Notes: generated from the sequence alone by a model not told the origin. Shown: positions 26,709 to 39,714, counted from the stretch's first letter. The stretch is 64,000 bases of DNA from Spiroplasma sp. BIUS-1 (GCF_010365805.1 NZ_CP048386.1:124001-188000), one strand, 5' to 3'. Numbers and translations are program-made.

Positions 26709-29126
26709 ATGGAATTTTCACATAAAGCAATTGAGAAAAAATGACAAAAATTTTGAGAAGAAAATAATACATATAAAACTACAAGCGACAAAGAAAAGAA
26801 AGCATATATTTTAGATATGTTTCCTTATCCAAGTGGTGCTGGACTTCACGTAGGACACCCTAAAGGGTATACTGCGACTGATGTTTTTGCAAGAATGAGA
26901 AGAATGCAACAATATGATGTACTACACCCAATTGGATGAGATGCTTTTGGACTTCCTGCAGAGCAATACGCTTTGAAAACTGGAAATGATCCAAGAGAAT
27001 TTACAGCTAAAAATATTATTACTTTTAGAAATCAATTAAAAAAATTAGGATTTAGTTATGACTATAATAAAGAAGTTAATACAAGCGATCCAAATTACTA
27101 TAAAATTACACAATGAATATTCCAACAACTTTACAAAAAAGGATTGGCAGAAATTAGAGAAGCTAACGTTAATTGATGTGAAGGTTTAGGAACTGTTCTT
27201 GCAAACGAAGAAGTTATTCTAGAAAATGGAAAAATGGTTTCTGAAGTTGGTGGTTTTGAAGTTGTTAAAAAACCAATGAAACAATGAGTTTTAAAAATTA
27301 CTAAATATGCTGATAGATTACTTGAAGGTCTTGATGATTTGGACTGACCAAGTTCAGTTAAAGAATTACAAAAAAACTGAATTGGTAAATCTGAAGGAGT
27401 AATAATAAATTTTGATGTAAAAGATAGTGAAGAAAAAATTGATGTATTTACTACAAGAGCAGATACTATATTTGGAGTTTCTTATATTGTTTTAGCACCA
27501 GAAAATGACTTAGTTTTAAAGTTAACAACTCAAGAAAATAAAAAACAAGTTGAAGAATATATATCTATAACAAAAACAAAAACAGATGTTGAAAGACAAG
27601 ATGATTCAAAAGAAAAAACAGGAATCTTTACAGGGAGTTATGTAATAAATCCAATTACAAAAGAGGAAATACCTGTTTGAGTTGCTGACTATGTTTTAAA
27701 TGATTATGCAACAGGAGCTGTAATGGCTGTTCCTGCTCACGATGAGCGTGATTGAAAATTTGCAACAAAATATAATTTAAAACTTAAGTATGTTTTAGAA
27801 ACAAACGATCAAACAAAAGCATTTGTAGGAGAGTCTCCTTTAATTAATTCGGACTTTTTAAATGGTCTTAATAGAGTTGAAGCAATTAAACTTGTTGTAG
27901 AAAAATTAGAAAAAGAAAATAAAGCAAAAAGACAAATTAACTACAAACTAAGAGATTGACTATTTTCTAGACAAAGATTTTATGGAGAACCTTTCCCGGT
28001 TCTATTCTTAGAAGACGGACAGATTGCTTTGGTAGATGAAAAAGATTTACCTTTAGAATTGCCAAAAACTGACTACATTAAACCTTCAGGTACTGGTGAA
28101 TCACCTTTAGCAAATTTAACTGAATGAGTTAATGTTGAATACAATGGTCAAAAAGCAAAAAGAGAAACAAACACAATGCCACAATGAGCAGGAAGTTGTT
28201 GATATTACTTAGCATACATTTTAACAACAAGTCCAAATGAACTTGTAGACATTCAATCAGATGAAGCTATGGAATTATTTAAAAAATGATTACCAGTTGA
28301 TCTTTATATTGGTGGACAAGAACATGCTGTTCTTCACTTATTATATGCAAGATTCTGACATCAAGTATTATTTGACTTGGGTGTAGTTCCAACTAAAGAA
28401 CCGTTTAAAAAACTAATCAACCAAGGTATGATTTTAGCTGATAACGGTGAAAAAATGAGTAAGTCAAAAGGTAATGTAATTAATCCTGATGAAATCATTG
28501 AATCACATGGAGCAGATACTTTAAGATTATATGAAGTATTTATGGGTCCACTAGAAGCATCTCTTCCTTGAAGTTATAAAGGACTTGATGGGGCTAGAAA
28601 ATGACTTGATAGAGTTTATAGAATGATTGAAAATACTCAATTAACAGATGAAAATAATGGTAACTTAGACTTTGTTTATAATGATGTAGTTAAAAAAGTT
28701 ACTCAAATGATTGAAGATTGCAAATTTAACACAGCAGTTTCTCAATTAATGATGTTTGTTAATGCGGTTTACAAAGAAGAAAAGCCAGTTTATAAAGAAT
28801 ATATATTAAACTTTATAAAAATGTTATCTATATATGCGCCTCACTTAGCTGAAGAGTTGTGGGTAAAAACAGGAAACAACGGAAGTGTTTGCTTACAAGT
28901 GTGACCAACTCATGATGAATCTAAATTATCTTTATCAACAGTTACAATAGCGGTTCAAATTAATGGAAAATTAAGAGGAACTTTTGAAGTTGATAAAGGA
29001 ACTGATAAAGAAGAATTGATCAAGTTAGCAAAAGAATTGGACAATGTGAAAGAACAAATAAATGGAAAAGATATAGTTAAAGAAATAGCTGTTCCAGATA
29101 AAATTGTCAATATCGTTGTTAAATAA
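26709..29126 (+). CDS. leuS: Leucyl-tRNA synthetase
   Basis: An 805-residue class I synthetase of normal bacterial length. The HIGH motif is GLHVGHPKG near residue 48, the CP1 editing domain is present ([11 protein letters not shown] and [10 protein letters not shown], the conserved Asp and Thr-rich pocket), and the KMSKS loop reads KMSKSKGN. It charges tRNA-Leu, including the TAG isoacceptor at 11643-11727. Some mycoplasmas have lost LeuRS editing; here it looks intact. TGA encodes many Trp residues. AAAGAGG lies 8 bases before the ATG. No T-box structure is visible upstream. Confidence 0.97.
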
Positions 29127-29134
29127 TACTTTGA

Positions 29135-29162
29135 AATATCAACCAAATGGTTGATATTTTTT
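29135..29162 (+). terminator. Terminator after leuS
   Basis: AATATCAACCA and TGGTTGATATT pair around AA, then a T run. Confidence 0.85.
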
Positions 29163-29178
29163 AATTTACTAAAAATGC

Positions 29179-29184
29179 TATAAT
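29179..29184 (+). promoter_or_regulatory. -10 box of the five-gene helicase/AAA+/radical-SAM operon
   Basis: An extended TGC-TATAAT 32 bases before the first ATG; GGGG lies at the ribosome-binding position. No other promoter-like site is evident inside the operon's tiny intergenic gaps. Confidence 0.65.
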
Positions 29185-29216
29185 AATAAGAGTGTAAGTA
29201 GATAGGGGTAAAAATT

Positions 29217-32200
29217 ATGTCAAATATTATTGAAAATAATGGTGTTAAAGAGATAGTTTTAGACTTTTCATTTCTACAAAATGTACAATTTAAGGAAAAC
29301 CCCTCAACTTTAGATCAAATAATAGAACAGTTAGATATTAAGGGAGTTACTTCTTGTCTAGACTTTCAAAATTTTTTAAGAAACTCTATGGCTAAAAAGT
29401 CTTTCATTTGTCTTTTAGATGACAAAACAAGACAATTATCTAAAAAGGATAAAACAAAAACTGCCTATAATGGAATAATAAGAATTGAATTAGATTCTAA
29501 AAACCAGTCATTATTACCAGAAGGAACTTACTTGGGATTTTATGTAAATATTGATACTAAAAACGCAGCTTTAACAATTAGCTCTATTTTTATGACAAGA
29601 TTAAAACCTGTCGCACAAGAATTCGAAACTATTATACAAGAGTCTCAAATTTTAATAATAAGAAATCAAGGTCAAATAAAAGATGATGAATTAATTAGAA
29701 GAAACATTTTAAACTCATCAAATATTTCTGAAATAGGTAAGTTACTTTCTACTTTTGAAGAAGAGAAAGAGAAATGACTAAATTATTTAGAATTTAGTGA
29801 AGACTTACTTAAACTTGAAAGAAAAAAATCTCTGCCATATTTAGGAGCAGAAGTTGAAAAAGTTATAAAGTTAGATAAAATTTATTTTAAAAATGAATAT
29901 TTTGAATATGAGATAAAAGATCTTAAATCAAAAAGTTTTAAATATTTACTTCTAAATGCAGAAACAATATTAAGAGGAAAAGATATACCATATGAAATTA
30001 CTAATGTAGTTATTCTTGACTTGTTAGTTGACGATATTGAAAAAGCTAATAAAATAAAAAAATCAAAAGATCTTTCTTTAGTACCTATTAAGAAAAACAA
30101 AAACATTACAACAACTCATGAACTAATTAAAAACATTCATGAAATTTTTGACTTTGACTTCGAAAAAACAAATGAAGCACAAAATATTTTACCAGTTTCA
30201 ACAATGTTGGGGACATCAACCGAATCAATAAGTTTCTCAAATTACTGACTTAAAAATCCAAAAACTATTTTTTTAGGAGAAAGAAATGAATTCGAAACTT
30301 TAATAAAAAATAATCCTAGAGAAATGGAAGAGTGACAAATAATTAAAATGAGTTTTGAAATAGAACAAGATTTTGACAAAGATCTTTTTGCTGTCAAAAA
30401 TAATTTAGATTATTTAAGTTCGGGATATATTGCATATACAGGAATTGGTGAAGATGTTCTTATTGAACGTTCAAAACAAGTTATTAAAAAAATTTCAGAT
30501 GGAAATACTAAAAATCCATATCTTGTAAATTATTTATTTAACACAAGACTTGTTGAACTTTCTGAAGTTTCAAATGATATTGAAATAGATGATAATGATT
30601 TCAAATTTAATTTAAATGAAGAACAAAAAGATGCAGTTAGAAAAGCTGTTAATACAAAAGATATTTTTATTTTACAAGGTCCTCCAGGAACTGGAAAGAC
30701 ACAAGTTATATCGGAAATAATAAATCAACTTTCTAAGTTAAATAGAAAAGTACTGCTTTCAAGTCAAAACCATGAAGCTATAAAAAACGTAGTGGATAGA
30801 TTACCTATTGATCCAAACTTAAACAAAGTAAGACTAACAAATCATTTAAATATTAAAAACCAATCAGCAAATAATTATTCTCCTGATAGAGTTCTTTACA
30901 ATTATTACAAAGCAATTGGTAAGAAAGCTTTTGATGATATGAACAGTGATGAGAACTCAATAAAAGAATTCTTTTCTTATAAAAATGATCTTGAAAAATT
31001 AATTAATGCTAACAAAAGTTTTCATCAAAGCAATACTCAAATAAGAACTATTCAAGAAAAAATAAATGAATTAAATGAACAAATTACATCTATTAAAGAA
31101 AACAGTTTAGAAAAAATTAAAAACAAAAACCAATTAAAAGAAGAGTTGATAAATATTGATAACCTTATCAATGCATTAGTGGAAAAAGATTTTGATGCAA
31201 CAATTAGTGTTGGTGAAAATATTTTAGAATCATATAAAAACTCTACAGAGTATGAATTAAATAATTTTATATATATGAATTTAAATTTTGATCCAAAAGA
31301 TTTTTCAAACATTTACTCTTTGATAAAAGAAGTTGCCAATGAAGTTTATTTTAAAAATGAAACATTTATAGAAATAAAAAATTCAAGATTAAATGTTATC
31401 AAGTTTAGAAAAAATGCAGACTTTGATTTAGCTGAAAAAGAAGAAAGTAGAATTTCTGGTTTAGAGCAGTTGCTAAGAACAGACGCAAAAGTAAATGAAC
31501 TTAATAAAATATTTGAAGTCTTTGAATTGAACTTGAAAAGTTTAAAAGTAGAAATTGAATTAAAACTTCAGAATGATTCTTTATATTCTTCTTCTGAATT
31601 AGATTTAAATAAATTAGAAATTGAAAAAAATGAACTTACAGTTACTAAAAATAACTTAAGCGAAAACGCTGGATCAAGCACAAAAGAATTAAGAGACTTA
31701 ATAAAAACTGTAAATCAAAAGTTCAGTTTAAATTTAGGACTAACCGATGTTGACTTAGAGGAACAAATTAAGCAAGAACTTTTAAAATTGGAAAATAAAT
31801 TAAAAGAGAGCAAAGAGAGAAAAGAAAACTTTTCTGAAATATATAAAGAAATAATTAAATACTTAAATGAGAATTATAAAATAACAGATAATTTTGATGA
31901 AGAACTTGCTTCAAAAGATTTTTCAGGACAAATGTTCAAAGACAGTCAAAGATATATTCAATCTATATTAGATAACTTAGTTAATGTTTATTCAATGACT
32001 TTAACTTCAACTAACTTATTTAGATTTAATAAAGATAACTTTGCAACAAAGTTAGGATTAGAAGAATTAAATTTAAGAAACATGGATGTTGATGTTGTTA
32101 TAATTGATGAAGCTTCAAAAGCAACTATTTTGGAAATACTTATGCCATTAATTTATGGTAAAGCATTAATATTGGTGGGTGATTACAGACAGTTACCTCC

Positions 32201-33077
32201 AATTTTGAAACTACAACCAAATGATGTTGAAGATGTTAATAAATATTTCAACAAAGATTATGATTACAATTTAATGTACGAACTATTGGATGACTCTGCA
32301 TTTAAAAAATTAATAAGTGCAAGAAACAAATCAATAACTACAATATTAAAAACACAATACAGAAGTCACGAACAAATAATGGATGTTGTAAATAAATTCT
32401 ATGATGGTAATTTAAAAGTAGAACCACAAGTGAGTGAACAAAAAAGACATGATTTAAAGATAACAAATCATTTTGGCAAAGATATCGTTGATTCAAGAAG
32501 TTCTGTGTATTGAATTGACTCAACAAACAATTTAAAAAATGAAATTAATTATGAACAAAGTGAAGATTTTTCAACAAGTTTATTTAATGATTTAGAAATT
32601 GATCTTACAAAAAACATGTTAGAAAAAATTAATAAAGCAGTCGAAGAAAAGAAAACTAAAATGAAACCCTCTGTTGCAGTAATTAGTTTTTACGGACTAC
32701 ATGTTAATAAATTAAAAAGAGAAATCAAAACTAATAAATATAAAAATATAGATATTGTTATAAATACAGTAGATGACTTCCAAGGAAAAGAAGCTGATTA
32801 TGTAATTGTAAATATGGTTAGAAACCCAGAAAAATTATCTACAAAATCAGGAAGAGATTTTTTGAAAAAATATGAAAGAATAAATGTGGCATTTTCAAGA
32901 GCAAGAGAATTATTGGTTATCATTGGAGCACAAAGAGCTGTTAATGATATAACTGTAAAAATTCCTACAGTTGAAGATCCAAGTGTTTCTAATAGTCATC
33001 AAGTTTATGCTGATATAATTGCAAAACTTGATTTTGAAGGTTGTCTATTACAACCAAATGAAGTATTGGAGGATTAG
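29217..33077 (+). CDS. Superfamily 1 helicase, Upf1/Dna2/NAM7-like, with large accessory regions
   Basis: A 1286-residue protein. Residues 1 to about 460 have no recognisable fold. Walker A GPPGTGKT is at 488-495, the Walker B box IIDEASKA at about 964, motif III GDYRQLPP at 988, and the C-terminal half carries TQYRSHEQIM, VDDFQGKEADYVI and YERINVAFSRARELLVIIG (motifs IV-VI), all typical of the Upf1-like SF1B group. A predicted long coiled coil (about residues 600-880) is inserted between Walker A and B. Such enzymes unwind RNA or DNA 5' to 3'. It opens a five-gene operon, with 3 bases to the next gene. TGA is read as Trp at several points. The cellular job is unknown. Confidence 0.82.
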
Positions 33078-33080
33078 GAA

Positions 33081-35354
33081 ATGATATTTAATAAAATTGA
33101 AATTTTATATGACAAAGTATGTTTACCTTTAAAAATTAAATATTCAGAAATCAGGAAACCTACGTTTATGGAATTTTTGATTTTATTAATAATCATTGAA
33201 CATCCAAATAAAACAAAAAATCTTGAAGATATTTTAAGAGAAGATTTTGAAATAAATAATCAGGCACTATTTGAAAGAGCTCTTAGAGAATTAATAAATT
33301 TTAAAGTAATAGAAATAAACAAAGTAAGAGCCGGTATTGGTGCTTTAAATATGAAAACATCAATCGATAATTTTTATATAGATTCTAAAATAAAACAAGA
33401 ATTTAAATCTGGAACATACACAATATCTCATGACAATAAATTTCAAGATGTTAAATATTATTTAGATCCCATCACTCAAACTAGTGAAATTCTAAAAGAA
33501 TCAAACTGATCTAAAAGGGTAAGTGATTTAAAATTTAGTCACAGACTTAGTGTTCCTTATAACAACTTATATTTTGATAATAAAGATCTATTATTTTCAA
33601 AAGCAAATGAATTTATGAAAAGTAAAGCAGATATTTTTGGAGATGACTCTTTCTTAAAAGATATATTAGTTGAAGGTAATGAATCAATAAATGAAGTTTC
33701 AAAGTTTGTGGAGTATACAAAAAATGATACAGCAGCAATTGAGTCATGAATCGAAGTATTTGATAACGGTACATTTAAAATAAAAACTGAAAATAAATAT
33801 TTTGAAGATTATTTAAGAAGTAATCCAAATGTTGGTGCAGAAATATTGAAAAGTGTTTCACTAAAATATGAAGAAAAGTTGAAGAAAATATTTAGACCAG
33901 AAAACTCTGTTGCAAATATTCAAAACTTTATTTCTTCTCCTGATTTAATGTCAAACTTAAATGTTAAAACAAACTATAATTTGATTTTAATAAATGATCA
34001 GCATGTTGAATCAGATAATGAAATAATCAAAAGTAAAGACTTAACAAAAAATATTGAAATGATAATTTTCTATAACTCTAAAAGAAATAACAAAATTATG
34101 GATGTTGTTGATGGGAAATTAATATTTTATGTTGGTTATGTTGAAAGTCAAGTTCTTCAAGAAAATTCATTTATATATTTAGATTCAACTAATACAGCTA
34201 ATGGGTTTTTAGTTGCAAATAAATTAATAGAAACTATAAATTTAAACATACCTGTTCTATATGCATATAAAAATAGAGCTCAATCTTTAAATTTAGTGGA
34301 GCTATTTAGTTCTAATCTTGAAGGTTTAATGACACATTTTGAAGAATCTTTATTAAATGAAGATTATGAAAAAGCAATGAACATATACTTAATCTTAGAG
34401 AGAATAGGATTAGAAAAAAATGTTTCAAAATCTCTTGAAAATTATTTAGCAAAAACAACAGATAGCGGTGACAATTATGTGTCAATGAAAAAATATCTAT
34501 CAGAAGTTGAAGATAGAAAACTTTTCTTAATTTTAGAAAAAGTTGCCAAAAATTTAATCATTAATATTTCTAAGGAGAGAACTGATGATGAATTGTTTGA
34601 AATAATTAAAAACTATAAATTCACAGATACAAAAAATATATTAAGTATATTTAACCAAGTTGATATTCAAAGTAATATAGAAAACATTTATAGAATCAAT
34701 GACTACTTAAGAAAAAACTCAATTGATGGGTGAAAGTTCAATGTTAGAAATTCTTTAAATGTATTAACTAGTTATTTTAAAAACAATAATAGATCAGAAA
34801 TGTTTGATGAAAATAAATATTCTTCAGATGTTTGGGTACAAAATGCAAATACACTAAACATAATTGGAAAAATAACAAAAGAGTTATATATGTCTAACTA
34901 TGAATTTGTAGAGTCAAACTATGACCAACTTTTAAACTCAATAATTGAATTAGTTACAAACTCATTGGACATTCATAACTTTGATGAGTACTTAATGAAT
35001 ATTTCAGATTCTTTAATTGATTTTTATAAGACTTATTATAAATATAAAAGTGAACAATTTTCTACTATAACCGATGATATGATTGAATACAAAATTCAAA
35101 TACTTGCAGGTGGATATATAAATAAAATAGAAGATATGTTAAACGAATTAGTAGATAAAAAAATATATAATATGCCAATTGAGTTAAAATTAATATGAGT
35201 TAAAAATGTGGAAAAAAACTCAGAGGCAGTTGATAGAATATTGAAAAATAATGAAAAAGCTTATAAAAAAGCTCTTAATATAATTTTTGGTAAGAAACGC
35301 GAGTACACGCAAAGTGACCTTGCTAAATATAGCACAATTTTTGGAGGTAAATAA
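33081..35354 (+). CDS. Large helical protein of unknown function in the helicase operon
   Basis: A 757-residue, mostly helical, soluble protein without transmembrane segments or a signal peptide. Residues about 25-95 have the rhythm of a winged-helix (TFMEFLILLIIIEHP, then a regularly spaced helix-turn-helix and a basic strand pair), and the middle (about 330-420) looks like an alpha/beta unit with NYNLILINDQHVESD. I do not recognise a family. It is held between the SF1 helicase and the next gene by 3-base and 2-base gaps, so it is surely co-expressed; a DNA/RNA-binding or scaffold role is inference. TGA codons at 33508 and elsewhere encode Trp. Confidence 0.75.
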
Positions 35355-35356
35355 TC

Positions 35357-36451
35357 ATGAGTATGACAGCAGAAGAAATATTGGTCAATTGTGAGAAACA
35401 ATTTGGTTTTATAAAAAAAGATATTGATGCTTTAATTAAGTATATAAAAGAACTAATTGGTCACTGTGAGCAAATAGATAATTCTGGTTTTTATAAAAAA
35501 CAAATTGAAGAATTACTTAATAGATTAACAAAAGAACAAGAAGATCTTGCACAAAACACATATGAAAGAGAAATTTCTTCTGATACACATGTTGCTATTG
35601 AAACATATCATGAAATACAAAGATATGCTGAAAGAAAAAGAGAAGTTATAGCAGATTTTAAAGCTCAAGTATTTAGTTTTAAAAAAGATGTACTTATAAA
35701 AGAGCAAGAAAATATTTTAAAAGCATTAGACAAAAATTTATTTGAAGACTTAAGTAATTTAAAAGATTCTTTAATTACAAAGTATGAAAATGAAGAAGAT
35801 AAACTATACATAAAAAAAATGTTCGAAGAAAAACAACATATATTAATTAATAAAAAAAGTAATGAAATATATGATTTTGTTTTAGAAGAATTAAAAAACT
35901 ATAAAGCTTCAAACGATATTATTGCTAAAGAAATTGTTTCAAGTTCAATTGATCTTTATAAAGAAGATAGAGATTTGGTAGAGTCAATAAGACAAGAAGC
36001 TCAAAACTTTATGGGAATCAAAGAAACAAAAAACTTTCAAGAAGATATTAAAAATTATTTTTCAAAATCTTCAAAAATCGCCGAACAAGAAGCGGTTAGA
36101 AAAGACAATGTTGTAAAAATAGTTAATTCTATAAGAGAAGTTGGATATATTGTAAATGAAGACAATATAAGAAAGCTTGAAGAGAAAAACATGATACTAA
36201 TTCACGGAGAAAAGCCAACTGGTGAAACAGCTGACTTTGCTGTAAGATTAGATGGAAGTTTTATTTATAATTGAGAAGGTTTTGAAGGACATGAACATGA
36301 TGCAGATGCACAAGCATTTCTTAAAAAACTTAAAGAATTCAATCTTCATTCAAGTGATGAGTTCAATAAACAATACAGAGAACCAAAATATATAGCAAAA
36401 AATAAACAAGTGTTTAAAAATAAAAATAACAATTCAAACTCAAGTAAGTAG
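35357..36451 (+). CDS. Coiled-coil protein of unknown function in the helicase operon
   Basis: A 364-residue protein. Residues about 5-270 are almost entirely charged helix with heptad-like spacing. From about 270 a compact domain follows (GYIVNEDNIR, ILIHGEKPTGETADFAVRLDGSF, then a WEGFEGHEHDADAQAFLKKL segment) ending in an Asn/Lys-rich tail. The C-terminal pattern suggests a small beta-rich module but I cannot name it. It begins 2 bases after the upstream stop and ends 8 bases before the AAA+ gene. One TGA (36272-36274) encodes Trp. Confidence 0.75.
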
Positions 36452-36459
36452 GTGGAAAT

Positions 36460-38271
36460 ATGAGTGTAAAAAGAGAATTAAGTCAGTTAAAAAATTTAAT
36501 TGGAATAAAAAAAGCAATCATTATTGAAGGTAATATAGATGATATTTATGAATTTGAAGGTAAGTACATAAATATTCATGAAATAATTATGAATATTTTT
36601 GAACAAAAAAAATACTCAGATAAATTTATTTTTGACCAAAATTCAGGACTTAAAGGTAAAAAAATATCTAATTTAATTTTAACTTCAGCAGATCAAGGAC
36701 AAGGTGAATCAGCTGCAAGTGAATTTGATGAACTTTTTGGTGGGTCAAATAATGATAAACCAGAAAAAAAAGATGAATTAAAACTAAAAAAACCAATAGA
36801 CTTTTTTGCTATTTTAAATAAAAACATAAATAGAGAAGATGATAGAAAAATCGGTTTCGTAGCTGATTATACAAACTTTGTTTTCGGCGACCAAGGTTTA
36901 GATGTTGATGATAGATCTGTTTTAACTGAGTTTTCTAAAACTTTAAAAGAATCTGATTTTTCAATTGCAAAAATTGATGAACTTACAAGCTGTATTATTT
37001 TCTTAACAAAGAAAATAAATCAATTGCCTCCAAGTTTATACTTAGATAATCCTGAAATTATTATTTCTACTTTACCTAAACCAAGTAGAGAAGAAAGAAA
37101 AGAATTTTTATCAACTATTAAATCAAGAATACAAGTTACAGATATTGCAACTGAATTTGACAATATAGTAGATGCAACTGAAGGTTGAACTTTAAAAGAA
37201 TTATCTCACTTTGCAAAATTCAGTTGTAATTTTGAAACACCAATTACTTTTTCTAAAATGTTTAACATATATAACTATGGAGAGAAAACTTCTCCATGAG
37301 AAGAGCTAAGCTACGAAAAAATGTTAACAATAAAAGATGAACTATCATCAAAAGTAATAGGGCAAGATGAAGCTGTTGAGAAAGTTGCCAAAGTTATTTA
37401 TAAAGCTTATACAGGATTGACAGGAATAACTTATTCTTCAAAAAGAAGTAAACCAAAGGGTACTTTATTCTTTGTTGGGCCAACAGGAACTGGTAAAACA
37501 GAATTAGCAAAAGCAATTACTACTTTCTTATTTAATGATGAAGCAAATTTAATTAGATTTGATATGTCTGAGTATGGACAAGACAATGCTGATCAAAAAT
37601 TAATTGGAGCTCCTCCAGGCTATGTTGGATTTGAAGGTGGTGGACAACTTACAAATTCAGTAAAAGAAAAACCATTTTCAGTAATTCTTTTTGATGAAAT
37701 TGAAAAAGCAAGTCCAAAAATATTTGATAAATTCCTACAAATTTTAGAAGATGGTAGATTAACAGACAATACAGGACAAACTGTAAGTTTCAGTGAATCA
37801 TTTATAATTTTCACTTCAAACATTGGTGCAGCGGATGTTAATCCAAATCAAAGTACAGAAGATGTTCATGCAGAATTTATTAAAAAAGTTCAAGAACACT
37901 TTACAAATGAATTAAACAGACCAGAACTTTTGGGTAGATTTGGAAATAATATCGTTCCATTTAACTTTATTAAAGATTTAAGTTTAAAATCAAAAATTAT
38001 TCGTCAAAAAGTTAAACCAATTCAAATTGCTATATATGAAAAATATAAAGCTGAATTACATATTGACTTAAATGATCAAAACTTAATTTCAATAATGTTA
38101 AAAAATGCAGACGAAAGACGAGGGGGACGTGACGTTCTTAACTCACTTGAAACTAACTTGGTAGATCCACTTTCAGAATTTATTTTTGAAAACTTACAAA
38201 ATATAAAACCAGGTACAAAAATATTAACTTCATCTGGAGAAGGAAAAATAAACTTTACAATAAATGGCTAA
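36460..38271 (+). CDS. AAA+ ATPase with ClpB D2-like domain and a degenerate first AAA domain
   Basis: A 603-residue protein. Residues 300-603 are a ClpB/HSP100 D2-type AAA+ domain: Walker A GPTGTGKT at 340-347, pore-loop region GAPPGYVGFEGGGQL, Walker B VILFDEIEKA (Asp412, Glu413), sensor-1 FTSNIG and a small C-terminal lid with RRGGRDVLNS. Residues 1-245 resemble a second AAA domain lacking Walker A (IGFVADYTNFVFGD in the Walker B position and an iplPsReER-like end). It is not ClpB: the N-terminal and middle (ClpB M) domains are missing. It probably unfolds or remodels a partner within the operon. TGA codons encode Trp. It overlaps the next gene by 8 bases. Confidence 0.85.
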
Positions 38272-38860
38272 CCTAAATATTGGTAAGTTCTTGATGAACA
38301 GTGAAATTGAAGGACCTGGAACAAGATTTGTTATTTGATTTCAAGGATGTAATATTGGATGTAATGGTTGTTCTAATCAAGAACTACTTTCTTTAGAAAA
38401 GAAAATGTTTATGCCAAATGAATATATTTACGAAAAGATATTGGAAGCTAAAGAACTTTTTGATATCGAAGGAGTAACTTTAATTGGTGGAGAACCATTT
38501 TTACAACCAGATGGATTAAAAGAACTTGTAATTTGATGTCAAAAAAATAATTTAACAGTAATATGTTTTACTGGTTATATTTATGAACAAATGTTAGAAG
38601 AACACAAAGAAATCTTAGAAAACATTGATATATTAATTGATGGACCTTTTATTATGAAACTTTTGGATGTAAAGAGAAGATTAATTGGAAGCAAAAATCA
38701 AAGGGTTATAAAAATAACTGATCGCTACAAAGATTGTGATTATTTTGAACAACCACACTCTGAAGCGGAAATTCAAATCTATAATAATAGAATTTCAATA
38801 AATGGCGATGGAGTTATTTTTGATGACAAAGATGGAAATTTCAATTTTAAAATAAAATAA
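38264..38860 (+). CDS. NrdG-like radical-SAM / 4Fe-4S protein of the helicase operon
   Basis: A 198-residue protein with the cluster motif GCNIGCNGCSN, Cys at residues 29, 33 and 36, in the same CxxxCxGC form as anaerobic ribonucleotide reductase activase NrdG, followed by LIGGEPFLQPDGLKEL (SAM-binding GGE) and CFTGYIYEQM. No NrdD lies in the window. Because it overlaps the AAA+ gene and ends the operon, it most likely acts with the helicase and ATPase rather than in nucleotide reduction. Two TGA codons (38336-38338 and another near 38534) encode Trp. Iron-sulfur enzymes are scarce in Mollicutes, which makes this gene notable. Confidence 0.82.
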
Positions 38861-38886
38861 AAAGAGAACTAAATGTTCTCTTTTTC
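38859..38886. terminator. Bidirectional terminator between the helicase operon and folD
   Basis: AAAAAGAGAAC and GTTCTCTTTTT pair around TAAAT. The folD stop codon lies inside it on the minus strand. Confidence 0.85.
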
Positions 38887-39714
38887 TTTATATAAAGTAA
38901 ATGTGTTTTGTAATAAACAAGCTATTGTCATTGGACCAACACCTCCAGGAACTGGGGTAATATATTTAACTTCATCTTTAACATTTTCAAAGTCAACATC
39001 TCCACAATATTTTCCTTCAACAAAGTTTGCACCAACATCTATTATTGTCATTTCTTTATTTACAAATTCTTTTGTTATTAAATTTGCTGAACCAGCTGCA
39101 CTTATTAAGATATCCGCGTTTTTGCAGATATCTTTTAGATTTCTTGTTTTAGTATTACATACAGTAACTGTTGCAGATCTATTTATTAGCATATTTGCCA
39201 AAGGTTTTCCTACAATATTGCTTCTTCCAACTATTACAACATTTGCTCCAACTAAATTAATTTCTTTTCAATCCAATAATTTTACAATTCCAAAAGGTGT
39301 TGCAGGATATATATTAGAATTGTTTAACATCACATTCCCAATTGTTTGTGGATTAAACCCATCAGCATCTTTGTTTGCTGGAATTAAATCTATTATTTCT
39401 TTTTCATTAATTGAATTTGGTAATGGTAATTGAACAATTATCCCATCAATATTTGAGTCATTTGTTAAAGCTGAGATTTCTTTTTTTAATTCTTCTTTGT
39501 TTATATCTTGGTCAAACTTCTTTAACTCACCAATTATTCCAACTTTAGAACAAGCATTTAGTTTGTTTTTAATATACTTATTGCTTGCGAGATTATCCCC
39601 AACTTGCACAATAACTAACTTTGGTTTTCTTTTTCCCTCTAATTGCTCTATACTATTTTTGAGGTTAGTATTTAGTTCTTGAGCATATTGTTTTCCATCA
39701 ATAATTTTGTTCAT
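38869..39714 (-). CDS. folD: Methylene-THF dehydrogenase / methenyl-THF cyclohydrolase
   Basis: A 281-residue bifunctional enzyme that converts 5,10-methylene-THF to 10-formyl-THF using NADP+. Typical features are the KYIKNKLNACSKVGI helix with the catalytic Lys, DGIIVQLPLP, the dinucleotide-binding VIVGRSNIVGKPLA and the C-terminal TPVPGGVGPMT. One TGA (39268-39270) encodes Trp. It is divergent from fhs with about 40 bases between starts, so the two one-carbon enzymes probably share a control region. The product feeds formylation of initiator Met-tRNA. Confidence 0.95.
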
